Program-made: the position numbers and the translations under genes
Source of the DNA: Lotus japonicus
Lineage: Eukaryota; Streptophyta; Magnoliopsida; Fabales; Fabaceae
NCBI RefSeq assembly: GCF_012489685.1
Contig: NC_080041.1
Coordinates: 36,755,780 to 36,819,779, forward strand
Reading direction: 5' to 3'
Length of the DNA: 64,000 nucleotides
The notes under the pieces: generated by a model
Told to the model about the DNA's origin: nothing
Databases searched by the model: none
What the model saw: only the letters and a program-made list of their open reading frames with translations
Part shown: positions 1 to 12,603 of the stretch, piece by piece
Layout: the number at the start of each line of letters is the position of its first letter
Position numbering within the stretch: the stretch's first letter is position 1

Positions 1-465
1 AAAACATCCAATTTTGATTATAGCCAAAAAAAATTCATCAAGATACAATTTTCTTCTTTTATGAAACACATCATACACAAAAATTCATGCTTTTGATTTG
101 TCAATTTAAGAAAATTGATTTTCCCTATTTTATTGGGTTTGTTCAAATATTTAAAAATGTTCTACCGCTAACGCACTTCAAGTTAGAGAGTTTTTTGAAA
201 CTCACTTCAAGTTAAATAGTGAAAAAAGTTCTTCTTATGGATTGAGATGAAATTTCATTCATGTGACTCAACTGATATTTAAAGACACACTTAATTTTAA
301 AATGATAAGGCGTGTGAGCAATGTTTCTAGTAAAGTATCTATTAAAATGTAACAAAAAAATCTATTAAAAACCTTATCAGTAATTCAATTTTCTATTATA
401 TTTGAATTTAATAATCTAAAAGTTATATTATAAAGTTTAATAACATGATTCTTTCAAAAAAAAAA
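1..465. other. AT-rich intergenic stretch
   Basis: No coding pattern, RNA gene or clear repeat boundary is visible. The sequence is AT-rich with short poly-A runs. Confidence 0.5.
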
Positions 466-834
466 TTAATCACATGATATTAGTTTCAAAATAAAACGGA
501 GTGTGTGCGAGTGCGTGTGGGCTGTGGCAAAGTGAGAGAGATTAGAGAACTCAGAAAAGAGAGTGGAATCAATGGAAGAATCAAAGCTTTTACCTAAGAA
601 CACAGTGTGACGGCGGCGAGTCGGCGACGAAGGAGAACGCGGTCTTGACGGCGGAGGTTGCCCACCGTGCGGCTGAAACAGAGGTGTGTGGTGTTGCGGC
701 TCAATGGAAATCTTGAAAGAGGAAGGAGGAGGTGAGTAGAAAGAGAGAAAGAAGAGACGGGTGGACTGAAAGTTTGTTTGATGGACCAAGTTTTTTTTTC
801 GTTGATGGGATGGACCAGGCTTTACTGAAAACAA
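466..834 (-). other. possible 5' exon of a leftward gene
   Basis: The minus strand carries a CT-rich leader followed by a Pro/Ser/Arg-rich reading frame. It contains a splice-donor-like TTCTTAG|GTAAAAG near 595-605, as is common in first exons of plant genes. No protein family is recognisable, and any continuation would run left toward the window edge. The composition would equally fit an untranslated leader. I call it only a candidate first exon. Confidence 0.22.
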
Positions 835-1029
835 AATGAATGTCTACAATGTGTTTTTTGTCCAAGCTGAACTAACAAAAAAAATCATTTTTTCCTCTGC
901 GACCTAAATCAATTTTTTTTGCACAGAGCCCAGGCTAGACGGGCCTTAAATCCACCCATGCTTTAAGCGCCTCAAGTGAGAATGAGAGCAAAGATAAAAT
1001 GAGTACTCATATAGAAACATGTGAAAAGT

Positions 1030-3235
1030 AGAGTAAAATTTAAGGCATTATTTTAAGGGAATTGTCCCCCTCACATCTATTCGTACCGCTAGAAACTCGT
1101 GAGCCTTTTCAAAGTGCGACTGTTACACACTTTCAAACTGTGTAACTGTAAAGCACTTTAAAGACCGAGATAATACATAATAGACCAAAAGCAAAAAATA
1201 GAAGTGATACAAAATCATAATCACACTATTACGGGAAGTGATGCAACAACACATGATAGAAGAGAGCTTAAAATCACAACCACATGAGTACAATAGATTA
1301 TAGTATTACGAGGTTACATTACACTATTACAACCAGCGAGGGACGAAGTTGGGAAGAGGGTGGGGCAAATGCCCCCATGTAAATTCTGAACTTTTTTACA
1401 TACTATGTCATATTTTACCATGTTCCTACCACATGAGTACAATAGATTATAGCAACGGCGCGAGTTTACCATGTTCCTACGACGCGATCGCGCCACTTTT
1501 CAACTCTCTAGAATACTACGCACAAGATTTCGCGTGACTATGGCTTAGAGTCCATGCGACAGCGCTGAATCAGTCCTTCAGCAAAAAGACAAAAGCGTGG
1601 TTATGGCTCCCTACTTCACGAACCCGTTGTTACGATGCACCATTACTCATCTGCACCACCTGATTTACATCAGACGCGCAAGATTTGCAATGGTGCATGC
1701 TCTTACGCTACACTCAACCACACCAGACCACAACCCCACCAGAATGTGAAAAACATTATAAAATCCATTTTTTTTTACCTATTTTTTGGGATCTTTTCAT
1801 CTTTCTCTTCTTCTAAACCTAATAACCACTTGAGAGACTCTTGGAGGCAATTTCTTGGTGAAGAGGGAGGTTAGGCCCTTGAGGCCGGTGTCAGGATCAT
1901 GGAGGAAGGTGACAGCTTCTCCGGACGTCCATGGCTCCGTTCTATCTTGGGTTTCAATTTTCTCTTTACCACTTTTTGTCGTCTTTTTGACTCTATTTTA
2001 GTATTTGGAATGATGTAGTTTGATTTTACTCTTATTCAATACATCTTTATGCAATTATAATTTGTGAATTTTCATTATTTTTCATTTCTCTCTATGCTTA
2101 ATGCTTCAATTGGTGATTTAAAGAGTTTATATTAATTCATAAATAGATTGAAGATATGAGTTAACATATGCTTAGTTCATAGAAAGGGAAAAATTCCTAT
2201 GTCTTAGGTTATTGATTCTCTTTGCGCGCTCATGTATCTTTTGCCAATATGACGCTTTTTTAAGATTTGCATGACCATTGAGAAGTTGGTGTGAATTTAG
2301 TTAATGAGTGAAACCACCCTTGCATCAGTCATCTTAAGAAAGGCATGTCTTAGGTAGGGTTGATGCTTTCTAGGTGACAATAGGAGACATTAACTCTTAG
2401 GTATGAATATCATGAGTTGAGAAAAAGATTTATACTGAGTGACAAGTCGGGATACTCACCTCTCTAGGATATGATTATCTAGTAGGAACTATTAGGATTT
2501 CTAGGGTGACAGTCAGAGATTCTATCCACTAGGACATGAACTTCTTGGGTTAGGAACAGAGCTTGGGAATGTCTCATCGAGTAGATATGTGTTATAGTGC
2601 TCCTTTCATAATCACTAGGGCTTAAGGAATTAAGGCTAGGTTCTTAATTGGGAGGTTCACTTAGCTAAGGAATTAGTAGGTAAATAACTTTTATCGACAT
2701 TTTAAATGTTAATTTTATCTTATAAAAGTATATTGATTGAGAATAAGTTGTAAATCAAGTGAACTCATTTTCCAAATACGCTTTCTTCTTTGTTTTCCTC
2801 TGTGAACTTCTTTTATCGCTTTCTTTATTGTTTTCCTTTATTTAAACTTAAATAAAACATATATCACATTTAAAATTTTCAAACAATATCTAGCTAGTGA
2901 GATTAGTACGTACTACGTAGCAACACAATCCTTGTGGAGACGACAAAACCCGATACTATACTACGATTGAGTCTTGAAAGGGATTTGATAGTAGTTAGTG
3001 GAGGAAAACTTCTTCATTAAATATCCTTTCATCAATGGTGGTGGAGGCGGTGGCTAGAGACGGAGGAGATATGATAGAAAATGAGAAGTTGAAGGAGAAA
3101 GATGGTGGTTATGGAAATGTGGGGGGGGGGGGTTATGGGTATTTTCTAAAAAAAATTCATTAAGGGAATTTTGGACATTGTGCTCATTTAATCGGGTAGG
3201 AATATATGTAGGGGTTCTAATAACAAGTCTCATTC
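1030..3235. repeat. degenerate repeat block, LTR- or TIR-element remnant
   Basis: The left edge (about 1050-1110) and the right edge (about 3190-3225) carry related inverted sequence around a CACATCTATTCGTACC / GGTAGGAATATATGTA core. A related copy lies near 18500-18590. Inside, a phrase is repeated at 1282 and 1431 (ATGAGTACAATAGATTATAG), and near 2930-2960 a segment (CCTTGTGGAGACGACAAAACC) resembles the tail of Ty3/gypsy LTRs. There are no long ORFs. A run of about 12 G at 3121-3132 could be a sequencing slip. The class is uncertain. Confidence 0.4.
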
Positions 3236-3239
3236 TAAA

Positions 3240-4090
3240 GCTGGGTGAGAGGTTCTCATTAAAGCGGTAGCTCAGCTATCCCGTCCTACGTGATGTCTTG
3301 CTTTATGCTTCCGGATGGGCTCTATGATCAGATAGAGAGCATAGTGAGTAGGTTCTATTGGGGTGGTGATGTCACGAGAAGAGGTATGCATTGGTGAAAA
3401 TGGAAGAAGTTGTGTGTTCTGAAGAAAGTGGAGGACTTGGTTTTTGGGATTTTAAGTCTTTTAATTTCGCTTTGGTGGCCAAGAATTGGTGGCGAATTTA
3501 TATTCACCCAGAATCACTTCTTGGGAGAATTTTTAAGGCAATTTATTTTCTGTTGAAGGACCTTTTTAGTGTTGATAGAGGTTATAGACCTTCCTATGCT
3601 TGGTCCAGTATTCATGGTGTTCAATGGATTTTCCAACGGGTGTTTTGTGGAAGATTGGTAATGGTGAGTCAGTCCGTATTTGGGAGAACCGGTGGCTATA
3701 GAATCGGCCCCTTTGGTGTATAACCATACGGTGGCTTCAGACTATGGCATTACGCACATGGCTCACTTTATCTCCTCTCTACATGGGGGTGGAATCTTTC
3801 TTTGCTAGAGCTCTTGTTTCCTCCAGATACGGTGGCTATGATTTTGGCTATACCTCTGCCAATTGTTAGAGGACCAGATTTGTTATTTTGGCCAGATGCA
3901 CATATATACTCTACAAAGCTAGGATATCGTTTTGTGATGGGAGTGAAAGAAGGATCGACAACATCTTCCTCGTCTATTACTCAATTACCATCGGTTTTTT
4001 GGAAGAAGCTATGGAATTCAGATGCTTTACCCCGCTGGAAGGAGCTCACTTGAAAGAAATGATCTCCTGCATGCTCTTGAGATTAATATG
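3240..4090 (+). pseudogene. LINE ORF2 C-terminal relic (zf-RVT region)
   Basis: Conceptual translation across frameshifts gives text typical of the C-terminal part of plant LINE reverse transcriptases: SRFYWGGDVTRRGMHW near 3345-3395, then GGLGFWDFKSFNFALVAKNW (3430-3490) and RPSYAWSSIHG (3590-3620). This region follows the RT core and precedes the zinc-binding zf-RVT motif. There are at least two frame changes and an in-frame stop between blocks, and neither the RT YxDD core nor a poly-A tail is present. It is a dead, 5'-truncated fragment that abuts the Copia fragment at about 4095. Confidence 0.75.
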
Positions 4091-4105
4091 ACCCAGTCTT
4101 TGATG

Positions 4106-6280
4106 TCATAGGTTTAGCTCATCCGTTTTTGATATCAAACATCTAGAGACTTGAGATTTCTCCTGTGAGACCCACATGTAGCAGTTGTCTTTGGATCTGA
4201 CTCCTCTCATCTTCACTTTATGATCATTTGTAGTAACAATACACAATGCCTTACTGAACAAAACATCAAGACCTTGATCACAGAGTTGGCTTATGCTGAT
4301 AAGGTTTGCAGTCAATCCTTTAACAAGTAACACATCATTCAGATCTGGGGATCCAGGATTTTCCAGCTTTCCTATACCCTTGATTTTTCCTTTCGCTCCA
4401 TCTCTAAAGGTAACAAAGTTGCTAGAGTATCCTTTGAGATTTTCCAGATATTCCTTGTTTCCAGTCATATGTCTTGAGCAACCACTGTCAAAGTATCAAT
4501 CTTCACTTGATGAAGCTCTGAAAGATGTGTGAGCTATGAGGCATGTGACTTTACCTTTGGGCTTCCAGGTCTTCTTTGTTTGTTTTTCCTTTGAAGCCTT
4601 GACTATGTTCTGAGTCTGAGGATAACCATAAATCTTGAAGCAATAAGGCTTTATGTGACCATTCCTACATCTCCAAGGGGTAGATGTAGCATTCTTCAGC
4701 TGAGAACCCCCATGTTGAGGCACATGTTGGGACATCGGGTCTGGCATCAGATAGTTGGTGGGGTTCTTGAATTTAGATTTGGTTTTAGCACCAACAAATT
4801 TCTTTGGCCCCTTCTGATTTTCCTTGTTAGCAGTCTTGTAGTTAAAGCCAATACCTTTCACGCTTCTCCCTTGTTTGCTTGTTTCCTTCAGTATCTTATC
4901 AAGCATGTCAGATCCACTATTCAGCATACGCATAGATTTATGAGTAGCTTCAAGATTGTTTGTCAGTGTCGATACGTTTTCTTGAAGTTCAACATTGATC
5001 AACATCAGTTTAGCCTTTTCCACAGTGTCAACATCTTTAAGCTTTGTATTCCATTCATCAAGATCATCCTGCAGCTTGTCAATAGCTTCTCTCAGTTTTT
5101 CATTTTCTGACTTGAGTTGCTCTATTTCATCTTCTTGCTCTTTCAGAAGTTTGCAAGCTTCCTTCCATTTGGTGTGCAAAAGCATGTAAGTCTCCTCTAA
5201 CTCATCATATGTCATCTCCTCAACACTAGATTCTGAATCATCTGCAGTTCTTGAGAAGGCATTGACTCTGTTGGCAGAGAGTTCTTCCTCATCTTCAGTG
5301 TCATCATCTGACCATGTAACAACCATGCTTTTCTTCTGCTTCTTCAAGTAAGTTGCATACTAAGTTCAAATGTGGCCATATCTCTCACATTCATGACACT
5401 GAACACCTTTACTCTGACCAGATTTGTCTTGGAATTGAAGGGCTTGGAACTGTCTAACTTAATGTCCTGGACATTTGGCCTGTTTCTTCTATCAATCTTC
5501 CTTAGAGCTCTATTAAATTTTCTAGCAAGTAGAGTCAGAGCTTCAGATAAGTTCTCACTTTCACAGTCAGCATCATCTCCATCATCAGTGTTGGATACAA
5601 AGGCTATGCTTTTGCTCTTCTTCTCAGGCTTATCACCCAACTTCAACTCATAAGTCTGCAAAGAACCAATGAGTTAATCAACCTTCATACTGTTGATGTC
5701 TTGAGCTTCTTCAATAGCAGTGACTTTCATAGCAAATTTGCTGGTAACGGACCTCAAGATCTTTCTCACAAGCTTTTCATCTGACATGGATTCTCCTAGA
5801 GCAAACAAAGCATTTGACAAGTCACACACACATGTGAAATTCAAAAATAGTCTCATCCTCAGTCATCATTAAGTTCTCAAACTGAGTAGTAAGCATCTGG
5901 GGCCTTGACATTCTCACTCTGGTGGTGCCTTCATGTGTTATCTTCAAAATCTCCCAGGCATCCTTTGCCACAGTACATGTGTTGATCAGCGTGAACATGT
6001 TCTTGTCAACTCCATTAAAGATGGCATTCGACGCTTTAGAGTTTCCCAGAGCAGCTTCATCTTCATCCTGTGTCCATTCTTCCTCAGGTTTCTCTTCAGC
6101 ATTTGAGGTACTTCCCTCAGCTTGCACCTTGGTAGGATGTTTCCAACCTTTGACAATGACCTTCCAAATCTTGTTGTCAATAGACTTAAGAAAGGTAGTC
6201 ATGCGAACTTTCCAGTAATCATAATTGGTGCCATCCAGAATTGGTGCCCTGTTAACCGATCCTCCCTCCTTGTTATCCAT
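4106..6280 (-). pseudogene. Copia (SIRE/Maximus-type) gag and start of pol, broken
   Basis: The minus strand reads gag then the start of pol in five broken frames. 6280-5822 starts MDNKEGGSV and contains LDGTNYDYWKVRM, the N-terminal gag motif. 5856-5344 continues gag. Near 5400-5340 a CCHC zinc knuckle reads CHECERYGHI but is followed by stops and lacks its last cysteine. 5347-4496 has a long Glu/Lys-rich coiled coil. 4468-4106 starts RHMTGNKEYL, just after the protease DSG motif, and runs into the GAG-pre-integrase domain. Integrase, reverse transcriptase and RNase H are missing, because the element stops at the LINE junction near 4095. It cannot be autonomous. The SIRE assignment rests on the coiled-coil gag and the primer site beside it. 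Confidence 0.85.
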
Positions 6281-6332
6281 GAGAACAAGAAAGTATCTCC
6301 TTGGAGCTCATCCAAACAGAACAGGGGTGTCT

Positions 6333-6344
6333 GCTCTGATGCCA
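6333..6344 (-). other. primer-binding site of the Copia element
   Basis: On the minus strand this reads TGGCATCAGAGC. It matches the usual Copia primer site (TGGTATCAGAGC) complementary to the 3' end of initiator methionine tRNA, with one change. It lies between the LTR end (about 6349) and the gag start (6280), as expected for a 5' LTR. Confidence 0.8.
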
Positions 6345-6348
6345 ATTA

Positions 6349-7198
6349 TAATTCTAGTTCCCTTAGAATGAATGCCATACGCGATGTTGGGGAAATCGAT
6401 TAGAACAACTTATTACTTAATAACAGTATAAACTAAAAAACATAAGAGAAACAAGACACAAGATTGTTAACCCAGTTCGGTGAAACTTCACCAACGTCTG
6501 GAGGGTTTGCACTCAAAGAAAGGAAATTCACTATCTCAAGATTCAGGAACTACAAACACTCATAAACACAACATGTTCATAGTTCTTTTCCTAATCTACC
6601 CAGTGCATTTATACTTAGTATCTCAACCTAAGTATGAGAGCCCCTCTCACTTTCTCTCAACCACTGCCACAGTGATTGGTGACAACAAATCACAAGAGTG
6701 TTTGAACAATCAAACTAAACACAGAACACATGATTGCCTTATAGAATCAGAGAGCAAGACTCATTCACATCTAACAAGAACAAAGCACAACTAGCAATCC
6801 TAAAAACACTTGATCTTCAATGCGAGCTTCGGTATCTTCACGTTTTAGGTCTTTGTTCTTTTTATACTTCAGCAGAGGCGACACTAGGGTTAGCTGGGCT
6901 GAAGAGCATGATTGATCCACACACAATCAAACGCAATCTTCCAAGATATGATTTGCGCAACATTCAAATAGAAGATAGAAACAAATCTTCAATCATAGAT
7001 TCGTTCCAACAAACAACCAACAAATAACTCCCTTCAATCAGTTAGTTGAACCTCAAGTAACAACAAAACAAATCTTTAAACAGATAACAAAGGAACCCAC
7101 TTTGCACGCCAACCAGAGGACGGATGTCCTAGCTTCACAAAATCAAATGCCAAGGCATCTGCTTCGACATCAGGTTGTTTTTAGCAAAATGCAAGACA
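6349..7198 (-). mobile_element. 5' LTR of the Copia element
   Basis: About 850 bp. On the minus strand it begins TGTCTTGCATTTTGC at 7198 and ends near GAACTAGAATTA at 6349, directly before the primer-binding site. It is homologous to the two LTRs at 54457-58323 and 58953-60015. Shared landmarks include AACCCTCCAGACGTTGGTGA (6488-6507), the stretch around CACTGTGGCAGTG, and the CTCATACTTAGG motif. No 3' LTR partner is in the window. Confidence 0.75.
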
Positions 7199-8700
7199 AC
7201 AAAGGAACAACAAGTATGTTAAAGAATGCAAAGTACAAAGTAACATTGATTTCTACCATTCTAGTTTTAACATTTAAAATTCAAATTCATAAATTGCATA
7301 ATATAAATTTAACATTAATTTCTATAATTATAATTAATATTATGAAATTTAAATTAACTATCGGGACGCATGATAGTATTTTGTTATATTGTATATATAT
7401 ATATATTATCTTGTTCCAATGTCAGATATGAATTAGGTACAAAATGGAGTCATGTTTAAAAAAGGAGGTGTGTATATATCATTATTGATATTTTATAATT
7501 ATCAAGAATGTAAAATAGAAGTAGATAACTATGTTCTTTTCAAAAAATAAATTACATGTGTTGAATTTTCTTATAGGGGAAGGTAATGTAACAAAATAAA
7601 ATTAAAAAATCATATTATGAAAAACAAAGTGAGTAATTGAATAAAGTAAACGTAATTGCTTAGCAGGGTTGAGAAAAAATGTGAATTTCCCGAACTGCAG
7701 ATTGATAAACTTACTGCAACAATAAAAATTGTCATAAACAGTCACATAAGTAAATGAATGATTATGTCTATAAAAGAAGAACACAATCTTTTGCAACTCT
7801 GAATAGGGCATTGATTGAAGGTAAACCAGTACCCAAGTATGTCAATGTTATCATGTGCCAATAAATTTAGACATCAGTTTTCATGTCCATTGATGAATGC
7901 ATGTGTAAAATTATAAAGTTATTTGGTACATTTATCCGAAAAAAATTGCTAATATTTTTAATCAATAAATATCACCATTTAATAAACAAAAGAATTGGAT
8001 AAGTCAATTGCCAATAATTTGAAATTGAATTCCCAAATAGAGATACCCATGATGCGCACATTACCTATCTTGCAGTAAGCATCAATAACAAACAAATAAA
8101 AACCCTAAGTACATGTCATAATTTACTAAATAGGTCTGCTAACATGTCTCTTATAGAATCCATTGAAAACTGAACTGCTACCGCACAACCACACCACCAT
8201 GAATCCATCCATTTTAGCCACCCATCTTCACTGTTTAGACTCAGTTAGACTTATCGACGAAAAAAAACTCAGTTAGACTTGTCATCCTTCATTATCGTGT
8301 TTGTGATCCCCTAAGTGTCCAATTAAAAGCACCTACAAAAAATCCGTGAAGATCTTGATTGGAGTAGGTCAAGTTAAAAATTCAAATTTCAAGAAAAGAC
8401 ATGGTTAGCAAATCATAACACTTAGCTTAAAAAGAAAAACTAATGGTTAGATTGTAAAGCAGGAAAAAATACTAATTAGAAACAGTACAATTCATTGTCC
8501 GTTGCATCTATTGCTTGACCTGCCATGCGAAAAATTGCTCGGTAAGTAATAAAAAAACACATCAAAATGAAAGAAAAAGGAAACTAAACTCTCACTTTTC
8601 AATAGTTTCAATTTTATAAAAACGTTTAATAATAGTGAATATCCAAATAATTGATACTTGAAAACAAATACCAAAGCCATTAGGAAGAGATTCAATCTTA
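7199..8700. other. AT-rich intergenic region
   Basis: No supported gene. There is a short AT microsatellite near 7391-7407 and a direct repeat (CTCAGTTAGACTT) at 8239 and 8268. Short ORFs on both strands look like chance reads of AT-rich DNA. Confidence 0.4.
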
Positions 8701-9740
8701 GTATGTTGAGATGTCATTACTCATTAGTATTGTTACCTCTAGAATCATTCATAGCATATTGAAAGATTAAAATGCTTGTCAGAGAAGGATCTTACCGATT
8801 CCGCATTGTTTCTAAAATCAATACTCTCTTCCACACTAACATTCCAGCAAGAAGTGTTGACCGCCTTTTGGAACCTCAGTAAGCTCCTTAGGCATGCTTT
8901 TAAGTTTTAACTAATGAAAGGGACTTGAAGATTAGAGATAACCCTTATTTGATGTAGATAGACTGGGTGTCAAGACTCTAATGACAACATTCAGTTGTCC
9001 TTGCCTATATACACACACACTAAAATTGATGCTTATTCATTTCCTTCATATCCCTTTGCTAGTGCAGAAGGTACAAGTGAAATAGTTAAATCACATGTTC
9101 GTAGGAGTGCATGTACGCGTTGCTACACTCTAGAAATGAAACAACAAAACAAAATGATGATATTAGATGATAAAAAGACCAAGATATAGCTATAGAAAAT
9201 TGTATAAGCATGCGAAATGATAGCAATGGGGATAAGCATGCAAAATGATGGCTGAAATGTCTAAAACAAAGAACTGAATTATTGAGGCTTTTATATTTAT
9301 AAAATTGATTGGTAGCACATAAGCATCATTCACATGAATGATTAAGGTCTTAATTACACAACAACATGGGGAATGGACAAGAACACATAGCCCCCACCAA
9401 GTCCTTTGTTTGATAACAGCATGACAAACACCTTGAGAACATGTTAGATTGAATTTAATTAGTTGACAAATTTAGCTGAATATTGATGACCACCATAGTG
9501 CATATTTGGATGTGTTTTCAACCACATTTTTTATGAGGAACTACAACTGGTAGCTTTAATTTGGATACGAGTTCAAGACGATTAAAATGTTATCTTTTTC
9601 ATAATCAATTATGAAATGTAGAAGCTAATACCATAAGAATTGATTTCTAACTGCAGAATCAATTGGATAAAGAATCCAAACATAAAGAAAAAAGTAATAA
9701 ACATATGAAGGGGAGGAATTAACAGAGGCCTCTAGTAATT
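8701..9740. other. intergenic, no supported gene
   Basis: Nothing recognised. The minus strand has one short open stretch near 8820-8900 (reads KELTEVPKGGQHFLLEC) that could be exon debris of the neighbouring decayed sequence, but it lacks clear splice signals. Confidence 0.35.
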
Positions 9741-9746
9741 TGAAAA

Positions 9747-10165
9747 TCTAATGTACCATGGATGCTTTCTCAACTGGTTTGAATGTTGTGGGAGAAGATG
9801 TCAGTGGAAGAACCTTTGATGAACTTGAAGGATGTTGAAGCTTTACCTGCTCTCCCTCTTTGTTGTTGACGAATCTAAGCAAGGACCGGTTACTGTTATC
9901 TGGAACTGTTGTTGGATTAGGGGAGTCTTTAGCCTCAGGTTCTGGTACATAACCATGATTTGTTTTTGCTTTTCTCTAAGCTTCCTCAATCAATCTTCTA
10001 TACAACTTCTCCTCTGCATCCCTCAAGAACTTGAATTTTGGAGGTGGTGAATTAGATCTAAATTTATTGAGCTCAAACTCCACTGATGATTCAAAGAAAG
10101 GATTGAACCCTTGGTGCTTGAAAGAATCAAGACCATCCAAAGTACACTTCAATGGTGAGGAAAAA
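9747..10165 (-). pseudogene. decayed exon of an unrecognised gene
   Basis: The minus strand is open for about 135 codons apart from one internal TAG. It reads FNPFFESSVEFELNKF, FKFLRDAEEKLYRRLIEEA then the stop, and continues in the same frame RKAKTNHGYVPEPEAKD and on to a terminal TAG near 9750. An uninterrupted frame either side of one stop, with charged helical text, suggests a real exon broken by a point mutation. A donor-like GAGCAG|GTAAAG lies inside near 9845, so it may instead be two pieces. I do not recognise the family, and no neighbouring exon can be joined with confidence. Confidence 0.4.
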
Positions 10166-10239
10166 GTAAGATATCATGTCAAACCTACATGTCCAATTAT
10201 TATAAGACCCTCACGCATGAAATTTTTTCAAAACCAATA

Positions 10240-12560
10240 AAGACCAAAAGCATAGCTTATATAAATCAGAAAATTTTTCTGTTTAAGGAACAGAAAATCA
10301 ATAAACTTTTTCATAAACCAACCTCAAAAATCAAAAATCTATTCTCCTGAAACTTAGCATCTTCTCAACTTGTCAATCTTAGAAATCTCGAATGTTGTTT
10401 GCAGATACTAATACTTGGTTGCAAGAGTTCAAGGAACTACTTCATCTGCTCCTATCATGCTACACCAGGCACATCTAGGAACTCAAATGAATAAAAAACA
10501 TAGTGTAAGTACTATGAGATCAGTAATATTCAACAAAATGAAGCTTTCCAAACTAGCACACTCTAGCCATCCCTTTTACTTGTAGTAAGAGCTTGTTGTA
10601 AATAAATATGCAGACATGTGAAGCAAGAGCTTAGTTCCACTCTCGGGCCTCAGCTTCAAATTCAAAGAGCAAGTGCTTAGGTACATGACACTTTTTAATG
10701 TCTTATCAAAAATTGTATTCATGAAACTTAATGTTGTCATATGTTCATATTACATATCTATTTTTCGTTTTAATTCTTTACCTCCTATTTGTGTAAAAAA
10801 AAATTAAACATGACAATCAATCCTTTCTCCACATAAATTATCAGATCTCTTCCTTTTCTCTATTGAAAACAGAAGGAAGATAATCTTTTATACACAAATA
10901 ACTTTGGTTATTACACGTACTGGAGAATAAGAGTTAACAAACCAATCATATCATAACTACAAATACAAGCACATACCTGCATCAGGAATTGGACGAACGC
11001 CCAGGGATGAGTAACCTCACAATCAAAGGGACAATTTATAAGCACGGAGAATCACACAACATGGAAAGAAGAAGATCAGAGGCATAATTTATGTCGAAAC
11101 TGGAGAAAAAAGGAGAAAACAAATTAATCAATACACACTAACACTGAACAAATCAACAAATTAACACTCAACAGATCAACAAAATTGGAGAAAACTGAAA
11201 AATAAACTACGAAGGGAACTGGTTGAACACCCCACCCAAGCATACGAACATACTCAGAACAGGGGTAAATTTATAGGAGAAATTTGTTGCTTACAGGGAG
11301 AGGGGGAGCCTTGAAAATAGATTGTTGGAAACCAACTGTAAAGCAAATTACACAGCTGGTCCTGGCAGCATGAGGGGAGATGATGAGTGATGACCATCGA
11401 GTAGAGTAGCATCCCACAAAATTGAAGCTTGAAGAGTTATAGGATGCCCTTTCTTCGAGGATCCTACAGATGATGCCAAGCAAAAAACGCCACACTTGTG
11501 CCAGTGACGCAATATGTAGGACTGAAGTTGCAACTGAACGAAGCTATGACAGTAGAGGAGGAAAATGAATAGCAGCAGCAAGGGGACGACGTCACACTGT
11601 TAGGCTGATGAGTGATGATGTGTGAGGATATGGGCAGAATATTGATTCAGGTAAAAGCCCAACCTGTGGAAAAGTAAAACGTAGTTGCCCAAAAAAAATG
11701 GTCCCGTGAACAGTAACATGGATTTGGAAATAAAGGGTAGAAGATGATAAGATATTGAACAATTATAAAACTAGGATCAAAATGAAGAATGAGAAGAATG
11801 CACTTGAATTTAGATGATATGTAGTAGGGACACTCTTAATGATTCTATCCTCATGTTTTTATAGAATGAGAAAAAAGAGTGTTAAAGGTATTGAGAGAGT
11901 GTGGAGTGAGTGAATATCCTCACTTTTGGGAATGAGATTTCAGTTTTATAAATAAATCTAGATTTCTTTGCATGACTTGTGCCAAAATAAGTAATTTGTT
12001 TTGTAAGAATAATTATTTTGTGACTTCTAGTAGAACTAGTTGTTCTTCTCTTTTGAATTGGACAATCACACACATTTTTTACACACATTTTTCAATATAC
12101 TTTTTATGAGTTTAATAATTATATACAAGTTAATTTGAACCCGTCATTCAATTAGAATTCTCCATTTTATCATATTATAATTAAATTTAAAATGAATAGA
12201 AGTTATTTACAATTTGGTCTTTCAAAAAGAAATTATTCACACTTTGTTAGCTAAAACACACATAAGAATACCAGACTCATAAGTTGGTATTCAAATATTG
12301 AATTGATCAAATATGTTTTCGATCCAAAGAAAATATTTATGGTGTAAAATTAGTAGTGTACGACATAAAATGTCTATGAGGTTAGTCTTGATATATATTA
12401 ATGACATACTAAATGTTTAGGACATGTAAAATTATATATATATATATGATCTACATGAACGTAACTTAAATTAAATGGTTCTTAAAAAAAATAACTTTAA
12501 ATTAAATGGTGGATTTCAAAATCAAAATATCCAACAAAAAGTGATTGAATAATGTAAGAT
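10240..12560. other. intergenic, no supported gene
   Basis: Several short frames exist (for example minus 11271-11581) but none has a family motif or convincing splice context. 11750-12560 is strongly AT-rich. Confidence 0.4.
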
Positions 12561-12603
12561 TAATAGTGTTAGACACGAGTGTTTGGTGAGAGATAGAAAG
12601 TGA

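Noticed and set aside
1349..1874. Short frames with ATG starts
   Set aside because: They lie in repeat-derived DNA, and neither has family similarity I can name.
4293..6403. Plus-strand frames opposite the Copia gag
   Set aside because: They mirror the minus-strand gag reading and show no independent motif.
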